From assembly GCF_041601295.1 (NCBI RefSeq), contig NZ_JBFIII010000071.1:1-16382 (forward strand): a stretch of 16,382 nt of DNA, written 5' to 3'. Every line of letters starts with the position of its first letter. Position 1 is the first letter of the stretch. The DNA comes from Immundisolibacter sp. GTDB taxonomy: Bacteria > Pseudomonadota > Gammaproteobacteria > Immundisolibacterales > Immundisolibacteraceae. Made by a program: the position numbers and the translations under genes. This document shows, piece after piece, positions 1 through 7,307 of this stretch. Below the pieces are notes generated by a model, which was given only the letters and a program-made list of their open reading frames with translations, was not told the DNA's origin and searched no databases.

Positions 1-45
1 ACTCCCTGCCATGCGCGCAACAATCCGCGTCTGGCCCCGGGTATC

Positions 46-53
46 AGGAGGAG
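46..53 (+). promoter_or_regulatory. Strong Shine-Dalgarno for the cytochrome/propeller gene
   Basis: AGGAGGAG lies just before the ATG at 57, with AGGAGG ending 5 nt upstream of it. It fixes the start codon. The 45 bases before it hold no recognisable gene end or promoter. Confidence 0.8.
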
Positions 54-56
54 ACA

Positions 57-1787
57 ATGGCAGCGAAAGCCGCCGGCTGCGGTCGGAATATCAGCGTGAT
101 GAGTGCCGCGGCGGTGCTGGCGTGGCCTGCCGCCGCCCTCGCTTTGGAAGGTGAAATCCTTGATGCCGCCGGCAAGCCGGTTGCGCAGGCCATGGTGACC
201 CTGCGGCCGGCGACACTGGCGCTCGGTAACTCCAGCTATACCGTGTTTACCGACGCCGATGGTCGTTACACGCTACCTGCGCAGGCGGGTGGCGAGCACC
301 TGTCGGTGCGCAAGCTCGGCTACGCGTCACAAACCGTGGCGCCAGCGGCAGCCGCCAGAATCACACTGCAAAACTCCGACAATTTCGCTGCCGAGGCACC
401 GCCCTCGGCCTGGATGCCACGCACTGGCGCCGACGACCTTGCGCGCGCCAACACTATCTTGCAGTGCACCAGTTGCCACCAGTTTCCGTCACAGAAGGTG
501 CGTGACTACTCGCAGATGCTGGATGGCAAGAGCGAGGCCGAGAAGCAGGCCGCATGGAAGGCCATGATCGACTACATGCGCGTCAAATTCGTGCAGATCG
601 GTCCCGACCAAAGCCAGTACGACCCGGCCCAGATGGATTTCAAGACCATTCTGGACCCCACCCAGGGATCGTTCGACGCCCACGATGAAGAACAGATTTC
701 GGCCTTCCTGGCCAAACATCTGCCGACCAACTTCGATCAACTCAAGCAGTACGACTATGGCGCGCCGCTGGGCGTGAACGCGCGAACCGTGATGCGCGAA
801 ATCCAGTTGCCACAGGATGCCTTCGTACGCGAAGTCGGCCTCACGCCCGACTCGCCCTACCTGTGGGGCGCGGACCTGCAACATAACCGCCTGCTGCGCG
901 TGGACCCGGCCAGCGGCGAGCAAAAACCCTACCCCATCCCGTACCCGGGTCCGACCGGTCCGCACACCATCATCGATGCGCCGGACGGCAGCTTCTGGGT
1001 GACCATGCTGGAACAGGGTGTGGTTGGCCGCTTCGACCCGAAAACCGAGCAATGGAAGTTGTTCGACAAGTTCGGCAAATACGAGATGGCCCACGATATT
1101 GCACCCAACTATAAATTCCAGGCCATGCCCGACCCCAAGGGCCGTTACTGGTTCACGCTGATCGGTAGCAACCGCATGGCGAGCCTGGATCCGGAAACAG
1201 GCGAGATTTTTACCGTCGACACGCCCAAGGATGACGGCGAATCGGCCATGCACAGTGGCTTGTACAGCACGGTGATCACACGCGACGGCAAACGGGCCTG
1301 GTTCTCGCAGCTGTCCGGTGGCATCGGCGCGGTCAACACCGAAACCGGCAAGATTGACGTGTACCTGCCCATGCCGCAGGGCGCCGGCCCACGGCGCATG
1401 GCGATCGACGACCAGGATGTGCTCTACGTGCCGATGTTCGGCACCGGCGAAATTCTGATTTACGACAGCAAGACCGACAAGGAGCTTGGCCGGGTGATGA
1501 TGCCCGATCCGAACAACGCCTCTTACAGCGCAGTGTGGGATCCGTGGCGGCGCGTGGTGTGGCTGGGTACCAGCAATGCCGACGTCATCTACAAGTTCAA
1601 GCCCGAGGATCGCAGCTTCGAGGTGTTCCCGATGCCCAGTGCCATGGGCTATTTGCGCATGATCACGTTCGACCGCAGCAACGGAAACCTGTGGACCGCC
1701 TACTCCAACATCCCCACCGGTGCTGGCCCCAGTCGCTTCGTGATGGTCGACCCGGGTGATGGCATCACGGTAAACGCCGCCCGCTAG
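57..1787 (+). CDS. Exported c-type cytochrome / Vgb-like beta-propeller protein
   Basis: I read three parts in this 576-residue protein. Residues 1-29 look like a signal peptide with cleavage after AALA. Residues ~30-105 resemble a carboxypeptidase regulatory-like (CarboxypepD_reg) beta-sandwich, with the typical AGKPVAQAMVTL and TDADGRYTL segments. Residues ~125-235 carry one haem-c attachment motif, C137-T-S-C140-H141, and end in an EEQISAFLAKHLP helix typical of small cytochromes c. Residues ~245-576 form a propeller of the streptogramin-lyase (Vgb/NHL) kind, with repeats such as PDGSFWVTM, PKGRYWFTL and SNGNLWTAY. It should act in the periplasm as an electron carrier or redox-linked enzyme, but substrate and partner are unknown. 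The start at 57 has an excellent ribosome site. It precedes a DUF1302/DUF1329 pair in the same direction, across a 171-bp gap, so co-function is inferred. Domain assignments are from motif reading only. Confidence 0.85.
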   Translation: MAAKAAGCGRNISVMSAAAVLAWPAAALALEGEILDAAGKPVAQAMVTLRPATLALGNSSYTVFTDADGRYTLPAQAGGEHLSVRKLGYASQTVAPAAAARITLQNSDNFAAEAPPSAWMPRTGADDLARANTILQCTSCHQFPSQKVRDYSQMLDGKSEAEKQAAWKAMIDYMRVKFVQIGPDQSQYDPAQMDFKTILDPTQGSFDAHDEEQISAFLAKHLPTNFDQLKQYDYGAPLGVNARTVMREIQLPQDAFVREVGLTPDSPYLWGADLQHNRLLRVDPASGEQKPYPIPYPGPTGPHTIIDAPDGSFWVTMLEQGVVGRFDPKTEQWKLFDKFGKYEMAHDIAPNYKFQAMPDPKGRYWFTLIGSNRMASLDPETGEIFTVDTPKDDGESAMHSGLYSTVITRDGKRAWFSQLSGGIGAVNTETGKIDVYLPMPQGAGPRRMAIDDQDVLYVPMFGTGEILIYDSKTDKELGRVMMPDPNNASYSAVWDPWRRVVWLGTSNADVIYKFKPEDRSFEVFPMPSAMGYLRMITFDRSNGNLWTAYSNIPTGAGPSRFVMVDPGDGITVNAAR

Positions 1788-1869
1788 CAAACCTGGTGTC
1801 CTGGCGCCGACAGTGCGACCCGCCAAAGCGGCGCACCCTCTATCCGCTTTTTGGGATACCCGGTTTGAG

Positions 1870-1902
1870 GCAGACTTGCGTCTTGGGGTGCGAGGAGTCT
1901 GC
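1870..1902. repeat. Inverted repeat in the leader of the DUF1302 gene
   Basis: GCAGACT at 1870-1876 is matched by AGTCTGC at 1896-1902, with a 19-nt loop. It sits in the 171-bp space between the propeller gene and the DUF1302 gene, about 57 bp before the start codon. A second, GC-rich arm pair (GCGCCG 1804-1809, CGGCGC 1829-1834) lies further upstream, with a T-run some 13 nt beyond it. Either could be an operator, an mRNA stem or chance. I see no convincing promoter here; TATATA at 1920-1925 is -10-like but lacks a good -35. Confidence 0.25.
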
Positions 1903-1943
1903 GTAAGCCAGCGGTCCGCGTATATAGAAATACCTGCTTAGCT

Positions 1944-1950
1944 AGGGGAG
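1944..1950 (+). promoter_or_regulatory. Shine-Dalgarno supporting a GTG start
   Basis: AGGGGAG ends 8 nt before the GTG at 1959. The in-frame ATG at 1974 has only AAAGAA before it, so the GTG is the better start. Confidence 0.6.
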
Positions 1951-1958
1951 AACTGCCA

Positions 1959-3551
1959 GTGGTCATAAAAGAAATGAAGTGGTTTGCCGTGTTGCCGGCG
2001 GTGCTTGTCCTGGGTACCGCTCACGCGGGATTCAATTACAGCACCGGCGGCGGACAGACGCTGCTGCTGACGGGCTATCTGCGTGAACACATCGCGGTGA
2101 ACCTGGAAGACCATCCTGAAGCCGACGCCAGCGGCGTGCGGCGCCTGGACGGCAAAGGCGAGATTTCCATGCTGCGCAGCACGTTTCGTCTGGAAGCCAA
2201 GGCTGACCTCAACTGGGCGCAATTCATCGGCCGCTATCGCGTCGACCGCGAGCACGAGACCGGTTACCTAGATGACATCAATGACACTCTCGGGTCGGGC
2301 AATAACTGGATGGACGATATCGAAGGCGACCAGATGCGCGAGTGGTTCACCACTTTCGAGGTCGGCAGCCGGGTCCGCGCAACGCTGGGTAAGCAGCAGG
2401 TCGTGTGGGGGGAAACAGACTTCTTTCGGGCAATGGACATCATCCATGGCTACGACTTGCGCTGGCGCTCGTTCCTGGAAACCGAGAACGAGGAACTGCG
2501 CAAGCCGCTGATTCTTGCCAATGTGGAGATCGAGATCCCGGAATTGAACGGTAGCCTGCAGCTGATCTACCGGCCGGGCTGGGACAAGGCCAAGGAGCTC
2601 GGTAATTCGATCGACGTCAGAGGCGGCCGTTGGGCCGGCCAGCCGACCAAGGGCATCGATTTCATTCCTGTGCTTCCTTACAACGACGACCACCGCCGCG
2701 CAGACACGGACGATCCGAACTACGGCTTTCGCTGGTCAAGTGACGCATGGGGTTGGGGCTATTCGCTGAATTACTGGCGCGGCCTTAATGTCGACCCGGT
2801 GGCCAATTCCTTTTTCGGGGCCTGGGGTTCAACACCGGTACCCAATGGCAATCCGTTTCAGTTGGGCGAGTTGATCTTTCCCAAGGTTGAAACTTTCGGC
2901 GCCACCGCCAGCGGTTATGTCGAACCCATCGACTCGGTAATTCGGCTGGAAGTGGCCTTTACTCCGGACAAACCCTACAACGTAGGCACGGATTTTGGGT
3001 TGCCAGTCGGTCCGGGCGCCACCTTATGGGTTCCCGGGCTAGCCGGTATCAAAGAGAAGAACACCCTGGTATCGATGATCGGCATAGACAAGCAGATAAA
3101 GGGTCTGAGCGAAAAACTCGGCACCAGCCAGTTTCCGCTTGTCTCGGTGCAGATTTTCGACACCTGGCTGACCAACTTCAAGCAAAGCGACGACATCGTT
3201 GAGGTGCTGGGATATGGCGCGCCGCGACGTGAACACACTACTTATTTGACCGGGCTTTTTCAGCTCAACTACAGCCATAACACCATCAATCCGAGCATTG
3301 CTGGCGTCATCGATGCCGGAAACGGCGATGTCGCACTGATTCCGGCGCTCGATCTTGTTTATGGCGACCATTGGCGCATTCATACCGACATGGACCTGTT
3401 CTTCGTTCATCATCAGAAAAATGTGAAACGGTTTGGGGGCGCGTTGTTCAATGAGGACACGTTCTCACCTTCAGCAGAGGACAATACCCACTTGCTCGGA
3501 ACATTTGCTAACAATAGCCAGTTCAACCTGCGCGTGACCTATCAGTTCTGA
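1959..3551 (+). CDS. DUF1302-family outer-membrane beta-barrel protein
   Basis: This is a 530-residue protein, a usual length for DUF1302. The first 23 residues are a signal peptide ending in AHA, with cleavage before Gly24. The mature part alternates polar and aromatic residues, is rich in Trp and Tyr, has few hydrophobic runs and ends in Phe (FNLRVTYQF), the usual beta-barrel insertion signal for the outer membrane. Segments such as RVRATLGKQQVVWGETD and FRAMDIIHGYDLRW match what I know of DUF1302 proteins. The family has no firmly established function; from its fold and its habitual pairing with DUF1329 it is thought to be a channel or receptor in export or uptake of hydrophobic compounds. 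Translation starts at GTG 1959; an ATG at 1974 is the alternative. The gene stands 46 bp ahead of the DUF1329 gene, so they are almost certainly co-transcribed. Confidence 0.88.
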   Translation: MVIKEMKWFAVLPAVLVLGTAHAGFNYSTGGGQTLLLTGYLREHIAVNLEDHPEADASGVRRLDGKGEISMLRSTFRLEAKADLNWAQFIGRYRVDREHETGYLDDINDTLGSGNNWMDDIEGDQMREWFTTFEVGSRVRATLGKQQVVWGETDFFRAMDIIHGYDLRWRSFLETENEELRKPLILANVEIEIPELNGSLQLIYRPGWDKAKELGNSIDVRGGRWAGQPTKGIDFIPVLPYNDDHRRADTDDPNYGFRWSSDAWGWGYSLNYWRGLNVDPVANSFFGAWGSTPVPNGNPFQLGELIFPKVETFGATASGYVEPIDSVIRLEVAFTPDKPYNVGTDFGLPVGPGATLWVPGLAGIKEKNTLVSMIGIDKQIKGLSEKLGTSQFPLVSVQIFDTWLTNFKQSDDIVEVLGYGAPRREHTTYLTGLFQLNYSHNTINPSIAGVIDAGNGDVALIPALDLVYGDHWRIHTDMDLFFVHHQKNVKRFGGALFNEDTFSPSAEDNTHLLGTFANNSQFNLRVTYQF

Positions 3552-3584
3552 GAATGGTCCACGTTGTCCAAGGCAAATGCACAT

Positions 3585-3594
3585 GAGGAGAAGG
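3585..3594 (+). promoter_or_regulatory. Shine-Dalgarno that decides the DUF1329 start
   Basis: GAGGAGAAGG, with the AGGAG core at 3586-3590, lies 7 nt before ATG 3598. The longer reading frame from ATG 3577 would contain this site as codons and has no ribosome site of its own, so 3598 is the likely start. Confidence 0.8.
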
Positions 3595-3597
3595 ATA

Positions 3598-4926
3598 ATG
3601 GAATTGACCGCAACTAGACGTTGGTTCGCTGTGCTGGGTTATGTGGCGCTGTATTCGTTTGCAATGGCGTCTCTGTCAGTGCGTGCGAACGATCTTCAAG
3701 AAGGTGCAGAGATCAGCGCAGGCAATTGGGAGCAAATGAAATCCCAGACTTTCGAGGGTAAGACCATCGAAAGCATGGTGTCCGACAAGATTCAGATGAT
3801 GGTGCGCGAGTACGGACTTAAGATCACACTCAAGCACTCTGAGCCGATGACTTATGGCAATGCCATTATGGACGCCACGGCACGGTATTCGGGCCAAGTG
3901 AAGTACGACCCACAGACACGCAAGGTCTCCGGTTACGTTGCCGGAATTCCCTTCCCGGACTATAAAGCGATCGAGGCCGCTCCGCCAGAACAGGCGGGCG
4001 ACATGCTCATCTATAACTGGTTCTACGCGGGTGTAGCCGATGGGGATTACACCGGTTGTTATGGCCCTTATGCCACCTTGCAAATCGACCCCGCCAAAGG
4101 CATAGAGCGTATCCAGGGCGCATCAGCCACCGTGTTCCGCACCATGGGCAGGACCAGCGGCGGACCCACACAGGTGGGCGACGACCCGAATGTGCGTAAG
4201 CTGCAGGTAATCGTATTCGATAGCCCCTACGATATCGCGGGTCTGGGCATCTACCGTGTTGTTTATGACGATGGACGGGTGGACGATTTGTACGCCTACG
4301 TCAAAAGCGTAAGGCGGGTTCGGCGTCTATCTGGTGGGTCATGGATGGACACGCTCGCGGGGACCGATATTCTCAACGATGATACCTATTCCTTCACCGG
4401 CCATCCTATCTGGTACCCGCGCATTGAACTCAAGGAAAAACGCTGGGTGCTGTGGCCGGTACATAGCCAACCCATTAAGACCCATGACCTCGATGAGGTG
4501 CTGGATTATAAGAATCCGCCGTACTGGAATTTCATAAACAATGCGTGGGAGCCGCGGCAAGTTTACGTCATCGAGGTAACAACGCCTGATGGCCACCCTT
4601 ACGGCAAGAAGATCACCTATATGGACGCCGAACTGCCAGCGGCGCTTTGGACCGAGGCATACACGCGGTCAGGCGAGTTCTGGCGCATCATTTATTCTAC
4701 TTACGGGCCGGAACCACCCAAGCCGGGCGAGGGCGGACCGGCGCTCTATCAGCTCTACAATTTCGGCGCCTGGGATGTCCGCTATGCGCATGGCAATTAC
4801 ATGGACTGCGGTCAGTGGGATTCCAATTTGCAGCTACAGGTTAAAGACATCAGTCCACGCCTGTTGATTGACGCTGCCAATGGTAAACGGATAGGCCAGA
4901 AAACCCAGTTTGGCAAGGGCCCCTGA
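3598..4926 (+). CDS. DUF1329-family periplasmic protein (LolA-like fold family)
   Basis: From ATG 3598 the product is 442 residues, close to the family's usual 430-460. It opens with a signal peptide (RRWFAVLGYVALYSFAMASL, cleavage near Ala30). Family-type segments are seen in the C-terminal half: WEPRQVYVIEV around residues 316-327 and YGKKITYMDAE around 335-345, and the KQWDS-like end is DCGQWDSNLQLQVKD. DUF1329 proteins are periplasmic, have a lipoprotein-carrier (LolA/LolB)-like fold by structural prediction, and are typically encoded beside DUF1302. A role in moving a hydrophobic ligand between membranes together with the barrel protein is inference. An in-frame ATG at 3577 would add seven residues but lacks a ribosome site. 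The gene ends 22 bp before a strong terminator. Its GC content is low for the window: 48% in 4501-4560 by hand count, against 72% in 5221-5280. Confidence 0.88.
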   Translation: MELTATRRWFAVLGYVALYSFAMASLSVRANDLQEGAEISAGNWEQMKSQTFEGKTIESMVSDKIQMMVREYGLKITLKHSEPMTYGNAIMDATARYSGQVKYDPQTRKVSGYVAGIPFPDYKAIEAAPPEQAGDMLIYNWFYAGVADGDYTGCYGPYATLQIDPAKGIERIQGASATVFRTMGRTSGGPTQVGDDPNVRKLQVIVFDSPYDIAGLGIYRVVYDDGRVDDLYAYVKSVRRVRRLSGGSWMDTLAGTDILNDDTYSFTGHPIWYPRIELKEKRWVLWPVHSQPIKTHDLDEVLDYKNPPYWNFINNAWEPRQVYVIEVTTPDGHPYGKKITYMDAELPAALWTEAYTRSGEFWRIIYSTYGPEPPKPGEGGPALYQLYNFGAWDVRYAHGNYMDCGQWDSNLQLQVKDISPRLLIDAANGKRIGQKTQFGKGP

Positions 4927-4927
4927 C

Positions 4928-4943
4928 GCCGCCGGGCGGCGGC
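4928..4943 (+). repeat. GC-rich hairpin before the terminator
   Basis: GCCGCC at 4928-4933 pairs with GGCGGC at 4938-4943 around a GGGC loop. It begins two bases after the DUF1329 stop codon and is followed by the true terminator hairpin. It may stabilise the mRNA 3' end. Confidence 0.6.
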
Positions 4944-4948
4944 CTCTC

Positions 4949-4975
4949 AAAAGCCGGCCTAGCGCCGGCTTTTTT
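4949..4975 (+). terminator. Intrinsic terminator after the DUF1302/DUF1329 block
   Basis: AAAAGCCGGC at 4949-4958 pairs perfectly with GCCGGCTTTT at 4964-4973 across a 5-nt loop, and the T-run extends to 4975. This is a textbook Rho-independent structure for the plus strand. The A-tract on the left arm means it could also work on the minus strand, but no minus-strand gene ends here. It separates the envelope block from selO. Confidence 0.9.
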
Positions 4976-5036
4976 ATCCAGCCGTGTGAGCGGAACGCGT
5001 TCTCAACTGTGGCTGTTTTCGACGAAACTGGAACTC

Positions 5037-6506
5037 ATGCTTCAAATCGGTGACCTTGTTTTCGATAACCGCTTCGCCCGTCTGCCATCGGCGTTTTTTG
5101 CTCGCCAAGCGCCAACGGCGTTGCCCGAACCTTATCTGATTGCCCTCAATCCCGATGTAGCGGCGGTGCTGGGTGTCGACCCTGCCGAGGCACACCGGCC
5201 ACGGTTCGCCGAGTACCTGGCCGGCAACCGGCTGCTGCCGGGTGCCGAGCCGCTGGCAGCGGTGTATGCCGGTCATCAGTTCGGTGTGTTCGTGCCGCAG
5301 TTGGGCGACGGCCGCGCGATCCTGCTGGGCGAGGTGCTTGCCGCCGACGGCGAACGCTACGAAATCCAACTCAAAGGCGCCGGGCCCACGCCGTTTTCGC
5401 GCAACGCCGACGGCCGCGCGGTACTGCGCTCGACCATCCGCGAGTATCTGGCAGGCGAGGCCATGCACGGCCTCGGCATCGCCACCACCCGAGCGCTGGC
5501 GATCGTTGGCAGCGATCAGCGGATCTACCGGGAACAGATCGAGACCGCCGCCGTGCTGACGCGCATTGCACCAAACCATGTGCGATTTGGCTCGTTCGAG
5601 TTCTTTCACTACCGCGGACAAACCGAGCGCGTGGCCCAACTGGCCGACTTCGTCATTGAGACGCAGTTCCCAGACTGGGTCGAGTTACCCGATCGACACC
5701 TGCGACTGCTGGACATGGCGGTGGAACGCACGGCCAGGATGATCGCCGCCTGGCAGGCGCAGGGCTTCGTCCACGGCGTGATGAACACCGACAATATGTC
5801 GATCCTCGGGCTCACGCTGGACTACGGACCGTACGGGTTTCTGGACCATTTCGAGGCGGCGCGGGTGTTCAACCACACCGATCGGGGTGGCCGTTACGCC
5901 TACGCCATGCAGGCGCGGGTCGGGCTGTGGAATCTGCACGCCCTGGCCGAGGCGCTGTCCTCGCTGCTGTCCCAGGAACAACGCGAGACGTCGCTGGCAA
6001 ACTTCGAGCCGCTGTTCCTTGCGGCGTATGGCGACCTCATGCGGCGCAAGCTCGGGCTGCGGGACACTGACGTAGCGGATGCCGATCTGGTCGACCGCCT
6101 GCTGCACGCGATGCAGGACGGCCGGGCGGATTACTCGTGCCTGTTGCGCGGTCTTGGCGGTTTTCGGGCGCACGACCCGGCGACACGGGCACCGCTACAG
6201 GCGCTGTCGCAGACACCGCAGGCCATCGACGCGTGGCTGGACGAGTACGCCCTGCGGCTTGCATCGCAAGGCGAGGACGACGCCCAGCGTCAAACGCGGA
6301 TGGACGCCGCCAATCCCCTTTACGTGCTGCGTACGCATCTGGCCGAGCGCGCCATTCGTCAAGCGGCCGACCAGCGCGATTACAGCGAAATCGAGCGCCT
6401 GCGCCGCTTGCTGGCTGCACCGTTCACGCCGCAGCCGGGCGCCGAGGACTATGCTGCGCCGCCGCCAGCAACCGATGTCGCGGTGGAGTTGTCCTGCTCC
6501 TCCTGA
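5037..6506 (+). CDS. selO: Protein adenylyltransferase SelO (YdiU/UPF0061 pseudokinase)
   Basis: SelO transfers AMP from ATP onto Ser, Thr or Tyr residues of target proteins and is linked to the oxidative-stress response. The signature stretches are plain: LKGAGPTPFSR, RSTIREYLAGEAMHGLG, HGVMNTDNMSILG and DYGPYGFLD. Counting from ATG 5037 puts the conserved residues at K113, E136, D252, N253 and D262, the same numbers I recall for the structurally studied Pseudomonas syringae SelO, which supports this start. An upstream in-frame GTG at 4986 would add 17 residues of unlikely sequence. The 489-residue length is normal. The protein ends in Cys-Ser-Ser; the Cys is at the third-from-last position, where animal SelO carries selenocysteine. 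It follows a terminator, so it presumably has its own promoter, but I could not identify one in the 61 bp available. Confidence 0.95.
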   Translation: MLQIGDLVFDNRFARLPSAFFARQAPTALPEPYLIALNPDVAAVLGVDPAEAHRPRFAEYLAGNRLLPGAEPLAAVYAGHQFGVFVPQLGDGRAILLGEVLAADGERYEIQLKGAGPTPFSRNADGRAVLRSTIREYLAGEAMHGLGIATTRALAIVGSDQRIYREQIETAAVLTRIAPNHVRFGSFEFFHYRGQTERVAQLADFVIETQFPDWVELPDRHLRLLDMAVERTARMIAAWQAQGFVHGVMNTDNMSILGLTLDYGPYGFLDHFEAARVFNHTDRGGRYAYAMQARVGLWNLHALAEALSSLLSQEQRETSLANFEPLFLAAYGDLMRRKLGLRDTDVADADLVDRLLHAMQDGRADYSCLLRGLGGFRAHDPATRAPLQALSQTPQAIDAWLDEYALRLASQGEDDAQRQTRMDAANPLYVLRTHLAERAIRQAADQRDYSEIERLRRLLAAPFTPQPGAEDYAAPPPATDVAVELSCSS

Positions 6507-6606
6507 ATTCGCTTTTCTTCAACTCAGCGCCCTTCCGGCGCCGGGTTGGCGGCACATCCACGTACCGCAGCTGCCTGAGATAACGTTCGGCCGTCTCGTC
6601 AAACGA

Positions 6607-7038
6607 CTAGTGCCAGTTGATGCCCGCATCTTGCGGCACGGCGCCCAGCGCCTTCATCAACGGCAGGAAGTTGACCTCATCCCACTCCTCCGCGTTCATG
6701 CCGTCCTTGATGCGCATGATATGGATGAAGCTGACCTCGATGACCTTGTTGGTAGGGGCCGCGCCGTTGAATTCGCCGATGTGCTGAAAGCTCAGCCGGC
6801 CGCGGCTGACCACCTTGTCTCCCTCGGCAATCTGATCCTCGAACACGCGCTTGACGATGGGCAGCGACTTTTGAATGTGCTTGTTCACTTCCATGTGAGT
6901 CTTAACGTTCAGCGGCTCGCGCGCCATCGGCAGGTGAAACAGGTGTTCCGGGTGCAGCATGGCTTCCATTTCATCGAACTGCTTGGCATCCATGGCCGCA
7001 AAAAACTTCCGCACGAACTGTTTGTTCTGCTCCGACAT
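6607..7038 (-). CDS. SnoaL-like / ester cyclase family protein (NTF2-like fold)
   Basis: This 143-residue protein has the pattern of the SnoaL-like polyketide-cyclase/ester-cyclase group: an N-terminal helix (NKQFVRKFFAAMDAKQFDEM), the LHPEHLFHLP segment, then GDKVVSRGRLSFQHIGEF and IHIMRIKDGMNAEEWDEVN. Members are small alpha+beta barrels that bind a hydrophobic ligand in a central pocket; the reaction here cannot be told. The start at 7038 is chosen because AGGAGGAG precedes it by 7 nt, whereas extending to a start at 7197 adds GC-rich sequence of no coding character. It is transcribed away from the Rieske dioxygenase genes and may share their regulation or pathway. Its 3' end converges on selO, with 100 bp between the stop codons holding nothing but a CCGGCGCCGG palindrome at 6535-6544. 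Confidence 0.8.
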   Translation of the reverse strand: MSEQNKQFVRKFFAAMDAKQFDEMEAMLHPEHLFHLPMAREPLNVKTHMEVNKHIQKSLPIVKRVFEDQIAEGDKVVSRGRLSFQHIGEFNGAAPTNKVIEVSFIHIMRIKDGMNAEEWDEVNFLPLMKALGAVPQDAGINWH

Positions 7039-7045
7039 TCTCTGG

Positions 7046-7053
7046 CTCCTCCT
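7046..7053 (-). promoter_or_regulatory. Shine-Dalgarno fixing the SnoaL-like start
   Basis: On the minus strand AGGAGGAG stands 7 nt before the ATG at 7038. It rules in favour of the short form of the gene. Confidence 0.8.
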
Positions 7054-7095
7054 GAGTGTGGCCCGCGATTGCAGCGGCCGGTGGCAGCCGCACTG

Positions 7096-7115
7096 CGGAT
7101 AGGTCGACCGATCCG
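7096..7115. promoter_or_regulatory. 20-bp near-perfect palindrome, candidate operator
   Basis: CGGATAGGTCGACCGATCCG reads the same on both strands except for one mismatched pair, so 9 of 10 pairs match. It lies in the 269-bp divergent space, 57 bp upstream of the SnoaL-like start and 192 bp upstream of the Rieske alpha start. Its length and two-fold symmetry suit a dimeric regulator such as a TetR- or GntR-type protein. No regulator gene is in the window, so its binder is unknown. Confidence 0.45.
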
Positions 7116-7245
7116 GCGAGTGTCCTGCCTGGGCACGCTGCGCCGGGGGCGTGACGCCTGATAGTAACCCCGCGCCGGAGTGTCCGTGCGCCCCCAAAGT
7201 TACCTCACGGGCGGCCGCGACGGCACCGCTTGAAACGGCGCCGGC

Positions 7246-7274
7246 TTGCGTCAGTTCCCGTACCGGGTTAAATA
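7246..7274 (+). promoter_or_regulatory. Weak sigma70-like promoter candidate for the Rieske genes
   Basis: TTGCGT at 7246-7251 and TAAATA at 7269-7274 are separated by 17 bp and end 33 bp before the Rieske alpha start. Each hexamer matches consensus at only three positions. An 8-bp palindrome ACGATCGT at 7276-7283 lies just downstream, about where transcription would begin, and could be a repressor site or chance. Confidence 0.25.
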
Positions 7275-7307
7275 GACGATCGTTAGCTTTCGCCTGGGTC
7301 TTCGAGC

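Noticed and set aside
57..1787. Naming the first gene a streptogramin (virginiamycin B) lyase
   Set aside because: Propeller similarity alone does not show lyase activity, and the haem site and secretion signal argue for a different role.
489..1826. 445-residue open frame on the minus strand, opposite the cytochrome/propeller gene
   Set aside because: Its sequence is a His/Val/Arg/Gly-rich mirror of GC-rich codons with no family character, while the plus strand has a signal peptide, haem motif and propeller repeats.
1804..1852. GC arms and T-run after the propeller gene as a terminator
   Set aside because: The T-run starts about 13 nt after the right arm, too far for a standard Rho-independent terminator, and the loop is 19 nt long.
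6079..7161. 360-residue open frame on the plus strand across the end of selO and the SnoaL-like gene
   Set aside because: It covers two real genes in other frames, lacks a ribosome site and shows Arg/Cys-rich or mirrored sequence throughout.
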